Assembly (NCBI GenBank): GCA_030156945.1
Contig: JASGLT010000008.1
Location: 1-64,000 of the forward strand
Reading direction: 5' to 3'
Source: Thermococcaceae archaeon
Lineage (GTDB): Archaea; Methanobacteriota_B; Thermococci; Thermococcales; Thermococcaceae
Length of the DNA: 64,000 bases
The position numbers were made by a program, and so were the translations under genes. The notes below the pieces were generated by a model. That model was not told the DNA's origin. It saw only the letters and a program-made list of their open reading frames with translations, and did no database searches. The stretch's first letter is position 1; each line of letters begins with the position of its first letter. Below, piece by piece: positions 30,048-39,769 of the stretch.

Positions 30048-30419
30048 GTGATCGGTGATGTCCCGCCAATTTACACGGCCTTCAAACCAGGTGATGTCCC
30101 GCCAATGGGTGATGCCCCGCCAATATTAGCAACCCCCGGCGGGGAAGAGATAATCAGGAAGCTCGTTCTGAGGGCTTTGAACGAGAACCAGAGGCTGATA
30201 CTGAGGAGCATAAACGGCAGGCACCGCTCCCTGAATTCCCTCCTTAGGGAGCTCAGCAGAAAGGAAAGAAAAGCCATCTCGACCCTTAAGCTGAACGCCA
30301 GGATTCTGAAGGAGCTCGGCCTTATTGACTACGGTACAAAGGGCGATCCCAGGCCCGTTACTCTTACTGAACACGGTAAGATGATCCTCAGCCTTCTGGA
30401 GGTGGACGGCCATGAGTGA
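30048..30419 (+). CDS. tar: small wHTH regulator, likely Tar (aromatic amino-acid biosynthesis regulator); alternative start ATG 30105
   Basis: First gene of the aro operon; ALNENQRLILRSINGRHRSLNSLLRELSRKERKAISTLKLNARILKELGLIDYG is wHTH-like. Tar in T. kodakarensis is encoded at the head of the aro operon (recalled literature). Confidence 0.75.
   Translation: MIGDVPPIYTAFKPGDVPPMGDAPPILATPGGEEIIRKLVLRALNENQRLILRSINGRHRSLNSLLRELSRKERKAISTLKLNARILKELGLIDYGTKGDPRPVTLTEHGKMILSLLEVDGHE
30054..30124 (+). repeat. three copies of GGTGATG(T/C)CCCGCCAAT on an 18-nt grid
   Basis: Copies at 30054-30070, 30090-30106 and 30108-30124; offsets 36 and 18 nt. A fourth copy lies at 38431-38447. Confidence 0.95.
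30058..30129 (+). other. candidate aro leader peptide MSRQFTRPSNQVMSRQWVMPRQY*
   Basis: First ATG about 12 nt after the predicted TSS, with SD-like GGTG. The repeat units are followed by TTT (Phe), TGG (Trp), and TAT (Tyr) then TAG. Confidence 0.6.
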
Positions 30420-31071
30420 GGCCCTAGATCCTAGGATAAAGCTCCAGAGCATGCTCCAGCCCGTCAACAACTTCCACCTAGAGTCCTCAGAGACCTGCCT
30501 CGAAATTCTCTCTGCAGTGCTCGAGGAGAAGGGAGAGAAAGACGTCGTAATACTCAGCAAAGGCCACTCGGCTCCAGCATTCTACGTGATGCTCCACGAG
30601 ATGGGTCTTCTCAGCGACGAGGAGCTCTACAGCTTCGCTGACATAGACGGCCTTCCGAGCCACGTAATCAGGGGGCTGCCCTTCATAGAGGTCTCCAGCG
30701 GCTCCCTCGGCCAGGGACTCTCGGTGGGCAACGGAATAGCGATGGCCAAGCGCATCGACGGGGAAGATGGATACGTCTACGTCATCCTAGGCGACGGTGA
30801 GCTGGACGAAGGCCAGGTCTGGGAAGCGGCTATGACAGCCTCGCACCACAGGCTCGATAGGGTGATAGCCATAGTCGACAGGAACTACTTCCAGCTCACT
30901 GGTGACACCGAGGAGATACTGAGCAAGGAGCCCCTGGCGGACAAGTGGAGGGCCTTCGGCTGGGAGGTTATGGAGGTTCCCAACAGGAAGGAGGAGCTCA
31001 AGAAGGCCCTTGAAACGGCCAAAAAACTCGAAGGAAGGCCGAAGGTCATCATAGCGAGGTGGGAAGTGTGA
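30412..31071 (+). CDS. transketolase, N-terminal subunit
   Basis: VILSKGHSAPAFYVMLHEMG; VILGDGELDEGQVWEAAM TPP-binding motif. Confidence 0.92.
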   Translation: MSEALDPRIKLQSMLQPVNNFHLESSETCLEILSAVLEEKGEKDVVILSKGHSAPAFYVMLHEMGLLSDEELYSFADIDGLPSHVIRGLPFIEVSSGSLGQGLSVGNGIAMAKRIDGEDGYVYVILGDGELDEGQVWEAAMTASHHRLDRVIAIVDRNYFQLTGDTEEILSKEPLADKWRAFGWEVMEVPNRKEELKKALETAKKLEGRPKVIIARWEV

Positions 31072-31988
31072 TAGAAAGCTTCAGGGAAGCCTTCGGGAGG
31101 GCTTTAGTTGAGCTAGGGGGGGAGAACCCGAACATCGTCGTCCTAGATGCGGACGTCAAGAGCTCGACGAAAACGGCCTACTTCGAGAGGGCCTTTCCCG
31201 AGAGGTTCATCCAGGTTGGCATAAGCGAGCAGGACATGGTCTCGATGGCAGGGGGTCTGGCCATAGGGGGCAAAATCCCGGTTGTCTCTGCCTTTGCAGC
31301 CTTCCTGATGCGGGCCTGGGAGCAGATAAGGAACACGATAGCCAGGGACAACCTCAACGTCAAGCTCGTTCCAACGCACTCGGGCTTTTCGGACCACATG
31401 GACGGCTCATCGCACCAGTGCCTTGAGGACATAGCCCTCATGCGCGTCCTCCCGAACATGACGGTCGTTGTTCCAGCGGACGCTCCTTCGGTGCCCGTCC
31501 TCCTCAGGCAGGTAGTCGAGCTTGAGGGGCCCGTCTACATGCGCCTCGGCAGGGATCACGCACCGAGGGTCTACGATAGTCCGAAGCTGGAGCTGGGAAA
31601 GGCCAGCGTCCTCAGGAAGGGAAGCGACGTTCTCCTTGTGGCAGCTGGCGTTATGGTGTCGGTGGCCCTAGAAACGGCGAGGAAGCTTGAAGAGCGCGGA
31701 ATAAGCGCGGGAGTGATTGACATGCACACGATAAAGCCCCTCGACGAGGAAACACTGCTGAAGCTCGCATCTAAGGCGGAGCTCGTAGTCACGCTTGAGG
31801 AGCACAGCATCCACGGAGGCCTTGGCGGGGCGGTGGCTGAGGTTCTCTCGGAGAAGATGCCGAAGAGGCTCATCAGGATCGGAACAACCGAGTTCGGCAG
31901 GTCGAGCAGGGACTACTTTGCACTCCTGGAGCGCTATGGCCTGACGGCTGAAAGCGTCGTGAAGAAGGTTGAGGTGATGCTGACATGA
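31059..31988 (+). CDS. transketolase, C-terminal subunit
   Basis: [42 protein letters not shown]. Confidence 0.92.
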   Translation: MGSVIESFREAFGRALVELGGENPNIVVLDADVKSSTKTAYFERAFPERFIQVGISEQDMVSMAGGLAIGGKIPVVSAFAAFLMRAWEQIRNTIARDNLNVKLVPTHSGFSDHMDGSSHQCLEDIALMRVLPNMTVVVPADAPSVPVLLRQVVELEGPVYMRLGRDHAPRVYDSPKLELGKASVLRKGSDVLLVAAGVMVSVALETARKLEERGISAGVIDMHTIKPLDEETLLKLASKAELVVTLEEHSIHGGLGGAVAEVLSEKMPKRLIRIGTTEFGRSSRDYFALLERYGLTAESVVKKVEVMLT

Positions 31989-32899
31989 GGTTCAAATTCG
32001 AGAAGGGCCACAAGCCGAAAACGGTCGTTAATGTCGGGGGGGTTAAAATCGGCGACGGATTCACGGTGATGGCAGGCCCCTGCGCCGTGGAGAGCCAGGA
32101 GCAAATAATGAAGGTTGCAGAGTTTCTAGCTGAAAAAGGCGTTAAGGTTCTCCGCGGGGGGGCCTTCAAGCCCAGAACCAGCCCATACTCCTTCCAGGGG
32201 CATGGGGAGGAGGCCCTGAAGTGGATGAGAAGAGCAGCCGATGAATACGGCCTCGTAACCGTCACGGAGGTCATGGACGTTTCGCAGGTTGAGCTGGTCG
32301 CGAAGTACTCGGATATGCTCCAGATAGGCGCCAGGAACTCCCAGAACTTCGAGCTCCTCAAGGCCGTCGGAAAGGTCGACAACCCCGTGGTTCTGAAGAG
32401 GGGAATGGCCAACACGGTCCAGGAGCTCCTCTACTCGGCCGAGTACATCCTCAGCGGGGGCAACGAGAACGTTATCCTCTGCGAGAGGGGCATAAGGACC
32501 TTTGAGCCCTCCACGAGGTTCACCCTGGACATCTCAGCCGTCCCAGTCGTCAAGGAGCTCTCCCACCTGCCGATAATAGTTGACCCCTCGCATCCAGCTG
32601 GCAGGAGGGAGCTCGTTATACCCCTGGCAAAAGCGGCTTATGCAGTCGGGGCCGACGGAATAATGGTCGAGGTTCACCCCGAGCCGGACAAAGCTCTCTC
32701 AGACTCGGCCCAGCAGCTGACCTTCGAGGACTTCGAGAGGCTTTTGAAGGAGCTCGAAGGGCTCGGATGGAAGGGAACCGCATCGAGAGAGGCCGCCGAA
32801 GGCGTTCCAAGGTACGTGCTCTCAGAGAGGGTCGAGGAGAACGACTGGTACACAGAGGTCTTCCTCACGGAGCTGGGGGGGCTCGGATGGAGGGTCTGA
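31985..32899 (+). CDS. aroF: 3-deoxy-7-phosphoheptulonate synthase
   Basis: [45 protein letters not shown]. Confidence 0.95.
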   Translation: MRFKFEKGHKPKTVVNVGGVKIGDGFTVMAGPCAVESQEQIMKVAEFLAEKGVKVLRGGAFKPRTSPYSFQGHGEEALKWMRRAADEYGLVTVTEVMDVSQVELVAKYSDMLQIGARNSQNFELLKAVGKVDNPVVLKRGMANTVQELLYSAEYILSGGNENVILCERGIRTFEPSTRFTLDISAVPVVKELSHLPIIVDPSHPAGRRELVIPLAKAAYAVGADGIMVEVHPEPDKALSDSAQQLTFEDFERLLKELEGLGWKGTASREAAEGVPRYVLSERVEENDWYTEVFLTELGGLGWRV

Positions 32900-33912
32900 C
32901 TTTCGGCCCCCTCCCCACCCTTCCCTCTCTCGTGGAGGGGCTGAACCCCCACAAGATCGCCTTTCTGACGAACACGACGGTGGAGAGGCTCTGGCTTGAA
33001 AAGGCCGCCGAGGGGATAGAGGAGCCGATAAGGATAGTCATCCCGGACGGCGAGGAGTACAAGAGCCTTGAGACCGCCGTGGCCATCTGGAAGCAACTCC
33101 AGAAGGAGGGCTTCACGAGGAGGTCCCTCCTTATAGGCCTCGGCGGGGGAGTAATAACTGACATAGCGGGCTTCGTGGCCTCGACATACATGAGGGGGAC
33201 CCTCCTCGGCCTCGTTCCAACGACGCTTTTGGCCCAGGTGGACGCGGCCATAGGGGGCAAGACAGGGGTGAACTTCAACGGTAAGAACATGATAGGGACG
33301 TTTTACCTTCCAAACTTCGTTCTGATAGCTCAAGAAACCCTCTCCACGCTCCCGGAGGAGGAAATAAGGAACGGCCTTGGGGAAGTTGCAAAGTACGCCC
33401 TGCTCGACAGAAAGGTCTACGCTCTCACCAGGAACTTTGAAGGGATAAACGAGACCCTCATCAAGGAGTGTGCCCTCTTCAAGACAAAGGTAGTTGAGAA
33501 GGACCTGAGGGAGAGCGGGCTGAGGAGGATACTCAACCTTGGGCATACAGCCGGACACGCAATCGAGAAGCTGTCGGGTTATAGAATAAAGCACGGGCTT
33601 GCGGTTTCGATGGGACTCATGGTGGCCTCGAAGGTCGGGGAAGAGCTCTACGGCTTCGATTCTGGAAAGACCGAGGAGCTCCTGAAGAAGCTCGGGCTCC
33701 CCACGGGGCACCCCTTTAGGGCGAAGGAGATACTGGAGGGGATGAGGCTCGACAAGAAGGCCTGGTACGGGAGAATAACCTTCGTCATCCCGGTTGAAAT
33801 AGGCGATGTCGTCGTTGAGGAAGTCGATGAGGCTGTTTTGAAAAGGGCCCTGGAGGCAACGAGGGATGATAGCGGGAGTTGTGACTGCCAAAAACCCAGA
33901 GGAAGCGCTTGA
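32887..33912 (+). CDS. aroB: 3-dehydroquinate synthase
   Basis: [45 protein letters not shown]. The likely start at 32887 overlaps aroF. Confidence 0.95.
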   Translation: MEGLTFGPLPTLPSLVEGLNPHKIAFLTNTTVERLWLEKAAEGIEEPIRIVIPDGEEYKSLETAVAIWKQLQKEGFTRRSLLIGLGGGVITDIAGFVASTYMRGTLLGLVPTTLLAQVDAAIGGKTGVNFNGKNMIGTFYLPNFVLIAQETLSTLPEEEIRNGLGEVAKYALLDRKVYALTRNFEGINETLIKECALFKTKVVEKDLRESGLRRILNLGHTAGHAIEKLSGYRIKHGLAVSMGLMVASKVGEELYGFDSGKTEELLKKLGLPTGHPFRAKEILEGMRLDKKAWYGRITFVIPVEIGDVVVEEVDEAVLKRALEATRDDSGSCDCQKPRGSA

Positions 33913-34507
33913 GAAGATAAAAACCTCGAAGTTCGACCTCTACGAGGTCAGGCTCGACTCCTTTGAGAGCTTTGAAGGACTGGAAGTGCTGGGGGAATAT
34001 TCTAAAAAGCTTATCTTCACGCCGAGGAGGAGGGAAGAAGGGGGAATCAGACCTCTAGATGACGAGACGAGACTTGGCCTCTACAGAAGGGTTATCTCCC
34101 TAAGCCCCGCCTACGTTGACGTTGAGTTTGGTTCAAAGATAGCCCAGGAAGTCATTGAGCTCGCCAGGAAGAACGGGGTTGGTGTTATTCTCTCCTACCA
34201 CGACTTTAATGGAACGCCGGGCTTTGGGAAGCTCCTTGCTCTCCTCGAGGACATGGAGGAGCTGGAACCTGAGATAATAAAGATAGTGACCACAGCAAAC
34301 TCCCCCCTCGACAACCTGAGGGTTCTGAGGCTTTATGAGCACGCGGAGAATCTCATCGCCTTCTGCATGGGGCCCCTCGGGAGAATCTCCAGGGTCTTTT
34401 CGGCCCAGCTGGCACCGTTCACGTACGCCCCCCTAGACGGGGAAGTGGCTCCAGGACAGCTCCGGGCGGAGGAACTGGACAGACTGAGGGTGATGCTCTT
34501 TGGCTGA
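33866..34507 (+). CDS. aroD: 3-dehydroquinate dehydratase type I
   Basis: [51 protein letters not shown]. Confidence 0.95.
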   Translation: MIAGVVTAKNPEEALEKIKTSKFDLYEVRLDSFESFEGLEVLGEYSKKLIFTPRRREEGGIRPLDDETRLGLYRRVISLSPAYVDVEFGSKIAQEVIELARKNGVGVILSYHDFNGTPGFGKLLALLEDMEELEPEIIKIVTTANSPLDNLRVLRLYEHAENLIAFCMGPLGRISRVFSAQLAPFTYAPLDGEVAPGQLRAEELDRLRVMLFG

Positions 34508-35318
34508 CGCGGAAACGAGGCTCTACGGGGTGATCGGCTTTCCTGTGAGACACTCACTTAGCCCGGTCATGCACAACGCGGCCTTCAAGGCCCTGGGGAT
34601 TAATGCTATCTACCTTGCCTTTGAGGTCCCTCCAGAGAGGCTCGGAGATGCCATGGAAGGCGTCAGGGCCCTCGGAATCTCGGGTCTGAACGTAACAATG
34701 CCTCACAAGGGGGCGGTGATTCATTTCCTCGACTCACTCTCCGAGGACTCGGGAGAAATCGGGAGCGTCAACACGGTCGTTAACAGAAAAGGAAAGCTGG
34801 AAGGCCACACAACCGACGGCTTGGGCGCGAGGAGGGCCCTCGAAAGGGCCATCGAGCTGGGGGGAAGGAAGATACTCATCATCGGAGCGGGCGGTGCTGG
34901 GAAGGCAATAGCCTACGAACTTTCCAAGGACAACGAAGTGGTCGTCCTCAACAGAACCCTCGAAAAGGCGAAGGCCCTGGAGCGCTTTGGAATAATGGGG
35001 GACGCTCTGAACAGGGAGAACCTTGGGAAGTACCTTGAATGGGCCGAGGTTTTGATAAACGCCACCTCCGTCGGAATGAACTCCTGGGAAACTCCTGTTC
35101 CCACCGAGCTGCTGAGGAAAGACCTCGTCGTCATGGACATAATTTACAAGCCCCTGAAGACGCGCCTCCTCACCGAGGCCGAGCTGAGGGGCTGTAAAAC
35201 AGTTGACGGCCTCTGGATGCTCGTCTATCAGGGCATCGAGAGCTTCAGGCTTTGGACGGGATTTAAGCCAGACGAAGGGCTTATGAGGGGGGCTGCGCTT
35301 GAGGGCATCAGCGAGTAG
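34500..35318 (+). CDS. aroE: shikimate dehydrogenase
   Basis: [45 protein letters not shown]. Confidence 0.95.
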   Translation: MADAETRLYGVIGFPVRHSLSPVMHNAAFKALGINAIYLAFEVPPERLGDAMEGVRALGISGLNVTMPHKGAVIHFLDSLSEDSGEIGSVNTVVNRKGKLEGHTTDGLGARRALERAIELGGRKILIIGAGGAGKAIAYELSKDNEVVVLNRTLEKAKALERFGIMGDALNRENLGKYLEWAEVLINATSVGMNSWETPVPTELLRKDLVVMDIIYKPLKTRLLTEAELRGCKTVDGLWMLVYQGIESFRLWTGFKPDEGLMRGAALEGISE

Positions 35319-36114
35319 CGCCGTTACCGTTGTCAACGCCTTCGCAACGGGGGTGGGTTCAGCGATCGGGATAAAGCTGTGGACGAGGGCGGAGGTCAAG
35401 CTAAAGGGTGATGGAATAAAGGGCGAGATCAGGGTTAGGGAGGAGCAGGTTAGGGATCTCAGGCTCGTTAAAGCGGTCGCTGATGTTTTCAGGGAAAAAA
35501 CAGGCGAGGACTTCGGGATCAAGTTCAGTATAGAGTCGGAGATACCAATTGCGATGGGCCTCAAGAGCAGCTCCGCAGCAGCCAACGCCCTCTCAAAGGC
35601 CCTGGCCGATGCACTCGGGCTTGATATGAGCGAAATGGAAGTGGTTAAAGCAGGGGTCGAGGCCGCTAAGAGGGCTGGCGTTACCCTAACAGGGGCATTT
35701 GACGACGCCTGCGCCTCCTACTTCGGCTCCCTCTGGGTCACCGACAACCTCGGGATGAGGGTTCTCCACAGTTCCAAAGTCGAGCTCCTTCCCGTTGTGC
35801 TCTTACTCCCCGGAAAGACCCTCCTAACGGAAAGCTTAAGCGGAAGGGACTTCTCCCCAATCAGGCCTTACGTGGAGGAGGCAATAAGACTGGCCCTTGA
35901 GGGCGAGTGGAGGAAAGCGGCCTTCATAAACGGTCTGGTTTACTCGACGTATCTCGGCCACCCCATCGAGCCCTTCAGGATTGCCCTGGAGAGGGGGGCC
36001 GTAGTTGGGCTGAGCGGGAAGGGGCCGGCGGTTTTTGCCGTTACGGATGAGCCAGAGGAGCTCGCCGAGGAGTGGGGGCAGTTTGGGGAAGTCCTGATAA
36101 CAGAGCTGAGGTGA
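35299..36114 (+). CDS. aroK: archaeal shikimate kinase (GHMP family)
   Basis: [29 protein letters not shown] motif; position within the aro operon. Confidence 0.93.
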   Translation: MRASASSAVTVVNAFATGVGSAIGIKLWTRAEVKLKGDGIKGEIRVREEQVRDLRLVKAVADVFREKTGEDFGIKFSIESEIPIAMGLKSSSAAANALSKALADALGLDMSEMEVVKAGVEAAKRAGVTLTGAFDDACASYFGSLWVTDNLGMRVLHSSKVELLPVVLLLPGKTLLTESLSGRDFSPIRPYVEEAIRLALEGEWRKAAFINGLVYSTYLGHPIEPFRIALERGAVVGLSGKGPAVFAVTDEPEELAEEWGQFGEVLITELR

Positions 36115-36119
36115 TCGCG

Positions 36120-37319
36120 TTGATAATCAGGCCCGTTGATGAAGTCAGGGGAGAGCTCGACGCCCCTCCCTCGAAGAGCTACACCCACAGGGCCTACTTC
36201 CTTGCCCTGCTGGCCGAAGGGAGGAGCACCATAGAGAACCCCCTGGTCTGCGACGACACTCTCGCAACTTTGAACGCCCTAAGGGCCTTCGGTGCAGATG
36301 TGGATGGAAAAACCGTTGTGCCTCCAGAGGAGCCCTGTCCTGCCTTTGTCTACGCCAGGGAATCCGGGACAACGGCGAGGTTTTCGACTGCTCTCGCTGG
36401 GGGTATTGGGGGGAGAACCCTCATAGACGGGGCGAGAAGGCTGAGGGAGAGGCCGATGGAGGGGCTCGTGAAAGCCCTGAAGGACCTTGGGGCGGAGGTT
36501 GATGGTTTTAGCCTCCCGCTTACCGTGAAGGGCCCCGTAAAGCCTGGAAGGGTCTCGGTTGATGCATCCAAATCCTCCCAGTTTGTCAGCGGCCTGCTCC
36601 TTCTGGGGGCGAAGGTTGGGCTGAGGGTTGAGGCCAGGAACCCCGTCTCAAGGCCCTACATCGAGATGACGCTCAGGACGATGGAGGCATTCGGAGTGGA
36701 ATTTGAGAGGGACGGCTTCTCCTTCGAGGTCTATCCTGGAGTTAAGGGGACAAGGTACAAGGTTCCGGGCGATTACTCAACTGCCTCCTTCTTCCTGGCA
36801 GCGGGGGCCCTGTACGGTAAAGTTAGGGTGAACAACCTCCTGAGGGAAGACGTGCAGGCGGATATGGCCTTCCTGGATGCGCTTGAGGAGTTCGGGGCGA
36901 GGGTGAAGAGGGGAAGGGATTACGTGGAGGTCGAGGGGGGCGAGCTTAAAGCTGTTGCACTCGACTGCTCCGATTTCCCGGATTCGTTCCCCATACTGGC
37001 CGTTGTTGCGGCTTACGCAAGGGGGAAGAGCGTGATAAGGGCGAGACAGCTCAGGTTCAAGGAGAGCGACAGGGTGAGGGCGATGGCGGTCAACCTGTCG
37101 AGGATGGGGGTTAAGGTGAGGGAGCTTGAGGACGGGCTTGAGATAGAGGGCGGACGGCCGAGGGGAGCCAAGGTAGAGACCTTCAACGACCACAGGATAG
37201 CCATGGCGATGAGCATAGCCGCGCTGGGTGCTGAGGGCCCCTCGGTAATCGAGGACACTGAGAGCGTCTCAAAGTCGCACCCGGGGTTTTTCGACGACCT
37301 GAGGAGGCTCCTGGGATGA
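36120..37319 (+). CDS. aroA: 3-phosphoshikimate 1-carboxyvinyltransferase
   Basis: APPSKSYTHRAYFLALLAEG; ESGTTARF; RLRERPMEGLV; FNDHRIAMAMS. Start probably TTG 36120 after GGTGATC. Confidence 0.93.
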   Translation: MIIRPVDEVRGELDAPPSKSYTHRAYFLALLAEGRSTIENPLVCDDTLATLNALRAFGADVDGKTVVPPEEPCPAFVYARESGTTARFSTALAGGIGGRTLIDGARRLRERPMEGLVKALKDLGAEVDGFSLPLTVKGPVKPGRVSVDASKSSQFVSGLLLLGAKVGLRVEARNPVSRPYIEMTLRTMEAFGVEFERDGFSFEVYPGVKGTRYKVPGDYSTASFFLAAGALYGKVRVNNLLREDVQADMAFLDALEEFGARVKRGRDYVEVEGGELKAVALDCSDFPDSFPILAVVAAYARGKSVIRARQLRFKESDRVRAMAVNLSRMGVKVRELEDGLEIEGGRPRGAKVETFNDHRIAMAMSIAALGAEGPSVIEDTESVSKSHPGFFDDLRRLLG

Positions 37320-38383
37320 GGGGGAAACTGCTGGGCTTTTCAATATTCGGCGAGAGCCACGGAAAAGCTGTTGGAGTCCTTATAGAGGGACTCCCCCCTG
37401 GAATAGAGGTCAGCGTTGAGGAGCTCAAAGGGGAGCTTGAGAGGAGGAAGGGCATAGAGAGGTTCGCAACCAAGAGGAAAGAAACTGACGAGCCAAAGAT
37501 CCTCTCGGGGGTCTTCAGGGGGAGAACAACGGGGACGCCAGTTGTCGTCATCGTGGAAAATAGAGATGTGGATTCCTCGTACTACGAGGAGATAAGGAAC
37601 ACGCCGAGACCGGGGCATGCGGACTATCCAGCGGGGATAAAGTACTTCGGGTATAACGATTATCGCGGGGGCGGTCACTTCTCGGGGAGGCTGACGGTTG
37701 GGGTCGTTATAGCGGGCTACTTCGCCAAGAAGCTCCTGGAGAGGGAAGGAATCAAGGTGAGGGCTTACCTCAAGCGGATAGGGCGCGTGGAGGCCCACGT
37801 TTCTCCCGAGGAGCTGTTGAGCTCTGAAAACCCCTACTGCCCAGACGAGAGGGCCTTTGATGCCATGGTTGAGGAGATGGAAAGGGCCAGAAAGGCCGGC
37901 GATAGTGTTGGAGGTGTTGTTGAGACCGTTGCCTTCAATGTCCCCCCGGGCCTTGGAGGACCCTGGGAGGAGGACATCGAGGCGGATATAGCCTCGGCCC
38001 TCTTCAGGATCCCGGCCGTCAAAGGCGTTGAGTTCGGCCTGGGCTTCGGGTTAGCGGAGCTCAGGGGGAGCCAGGCAAACGACCCCTTCGCCCTGAAGGA
38101 CGGAAAGGTTGTGACCGAGACCAACAATCACGGCGGTGTCCTCGGGGGCATAACCACCGGGATGCCTCTCGTGGTGAGGGCTGCCTTCAAGCCGACCCCA
38201 TCCATATACCTCCCACAGAGAACGGTTGACCTTGAGAGGATGGAGGAAGTCACGCTCAGGCTGAGGGGGCGCTTCGATTCCTGCATAGTCCCAAAGGCCC
38301 TCCCCGTCGTGGAAAGCGCTGTTGCCTTCGTAATAGCAGACCACCTCCTGAGGAGACGGGCCTGGGAGGGGATGGCTAGGTGA
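37316..38383 (+). CDS. aroC: chorismate synthase
   Basis: FSIFGESHGKAVGVLIEGLPPGIE; RPGHADYPAGIKY; GGHFSGRLT. Confidence 0.95.
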   Translation: MRGKLLGFSIFGESHGKAVGVLIEGLPPGIEVSVEELKGELERRKGIERFATKRKETDEPKILSGVFRGRTTGTPVVVIVENRDVDSSYYEEIRNTPRPGHADYPAGIKYFGYNDYRGGGHFSGRLTVGVVIAGYFAKKLLEREGIKVRAYLKRIGRVEAHVSPEELLSSENPYCPDERAFDAMVEEMERARKAGDSVGGVVETVAFNVPPGLGGPWEEDIEADIASALFRIPAVKGVEFGLGFGLAELRGSQANDPFALKDGKVVTETNNHGGVLGGITTGMPLVVRAAFKPTPSIYLPQRTVDLERMEEVTLRLRGRFDSCIVPKALPVVESAVAFVIADHLLRRRAWEGMAR

Positions 38384-38392
38384 ACCTGTCCA
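38373..38392 (+). promoter_or_regulatory. Tar-like box of the tyr-phe operon, overlapping the aroC stop codon
   Basis: TGGCTA-GGTGAACC-TGTCCA; 4 nt (AAAG) before the TATA-like GTTAAATC (38397-38404). Confidence 0.65.
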
Positions 38393-38712
38393 AAAGGTTA
38401 AATCCCGAGGTTCAAGCCCAAAACGGTGACGGTGATGTCCCGCCAATATCGAGTCCTGATCTTGTAGAACTTGCCATTCTGAGGAGAAGGATAGACGAGA
38501 TTGACTGGGAAATTCTCCAGCTTCTCCAGAGGAGGATGGAAGTAGCAAGGGCCATAGGGGAAGCCAAGCTAAAGCTCGGACTGCCAGTTTACGACCCGGA
38601 CAGGGAGAGAGAAGTTCTATCCAGGGCAGGCGAATTTAGGAGGGTTTTCGAAGCCATCCTTGAGGTGAGCAGGGATGTTCAACGTGTACGAGTTCTTCAA
38701 CAGGATAAATGA
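38380..38712 (+). CDS. chorismate mutase (AroQ class)
   Basis: LRRRIDEIDWEILQLLQRRMEVARAIGEAKLKLGLPVYDPDREREVL. The N-terminal 30 residues are leader-encoded; true start uncertain. Confidence 0.85.
   Translation: MNLSKRLNPEVQAQNGDGDVPPISSPDLVELAILRRRIDEIDWEILQLLQRRMEVARAIGEAKLKLGLPVYDPDREREVLSRAGEFRRVFEAILEVSRDVQRVRVLQQDK
38435..38467 (+). other. candidate tyr-phe leader peptide MSRQYRVLIL*
   Basis: Fourth copy of the GGTGATGTCCCGCCAAT cassette (38431-38447), again starting just after the predicted TSS, followed by a Tyr codon. Confidence 0.5.
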
Positions 38713-39769
38713 GGTTAGGCCTGAATCGAGGCTCGACGCCGGCCAGCCTGATATCCCTGTGAGAAGGGAGATAATCGAGGAGGCTGTAGAGTCGCTCAGG
38801 AGGGGGGAAACCGGTTACACGAGTACCGGCGGAATAAGGGAGCTGAGGGAGAGGATAGCCGAGTTCGAGGGAGTTTCGACCGATGAAGTCATCGTCGCCC
38901 CGGGTGCTAAGATCCTCATAGCGGCGGAGATAGCGTCTGCTAAAAAGGTGGCCGTTGTCTCACCCCACTGGAACGCCTATTCGCTGATAGCTCAGCAGTT
39001 CGGGAGGGAGTTAGAGGTTATAAAAACGACCTTGGAGGAGAGGTGGACCCCGAGGGTTGAGGAGATAAAAGCTGACCTCCTCATCATCAACTATCCAAAC
39101 AACCCGACGGGGAGGGTTCTGTCTGGTAAGGAGCTCAGGGGACTGTTAGAGGTAGCCGAGGAGAACGGCGTTAAGGTGCTCTCGGACGAGGTTTACGCTG
39201 AGCTCACATTCACCCGCTTTACACCAGCGAGAGAGCTCTACGAAAACGTCGTTACAGTTAAGGGCTTTTCAAAGCTCTACTCCATGACCGGCTTCAGGCT
39301 GGGCTACGCAATAGGAGAGAGGAACGAGATCAGGAGAATACGGAGGTTCATAGAGAGCACGGTGACATGTGTCCCTCCCTTCGTCCAGAGGGCTGGAGTA
39401 AAGGCACTCGAACTCAGGGAGGAGCTGATCAAAGAGGTCAGGAGGGTATACCTTGAGAGGGCCAGGATGGCCTCGAAGATGCTCAGGGGTTTCGACTTCG
39501 TTGAGCCCGAGGGGGCTTTCTACATCTTCCTCAGAACGCCCCAGAACGGGATGGCCTTTGCCGAGAGGCTGCTCTCGAGGGGAGTTGCCGTTTTTCCAGG
39601 GGTGGCCTTTGGCGACTACCCCAACTTCATAAGGATATCCCTCTCAGGGAGGGGGCTTAAGAGGGGATTAAGGGTCATCAGGGAGGAGTTGGAATGCGCA
39701 TTGGAATCGCGGGCTACGGAAGGATGGGAAGGCTCTTCGAGAGGTGTCTCGGCGGAAGGTTCGAGGTGA
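38675..39769 (+). CDS. class I/II pyridoxal-phosphate aminotransferase (aromatic/aspartate type)
   Basis: INYPNNPTGRVLSGKEL; VKGFSKLYSMTGFRLGYAIG. Confidence 0.92.
   Translation: MFNVYEFFNRINEVRPESRLDAGQPDIPVRREIIEEAVESLRRGETGYTSTGGIRELRERIAEFEGVSTDEVIVAPGAKILIAAEIASAKKVAVVSPHWNAYSLIAQQFGRELEVIKTTLEERWTPRVEEIKADLLIINYPNNPTGRVLSGKELRGLLEVAEENGVKVLSDEVYAELTFTRFTPARELYENVVTVKGFSKLYSMTGFRLGYAIGERNEIRRIRRFIESTVTCVPPFVQRAGVKALELREELIKEVRRVYLERARMASKMLRGFDFVEPEGAFYIFLRTPQNGMAFAERLLSRGVAVFPGVAFGDYPNFIRISLSGRGLKRGLRVIREELECALESRATEGWEGSSRGVSAEGSR

Noticed and set aside
32674-33891. 405-aa minus-strand ORF
   Set aside because: Antisense shadow of aroB (and the end of aroF) in GC-rich coding DNA; low-complexity Pro/Leu/His composition and no recognisable domain.
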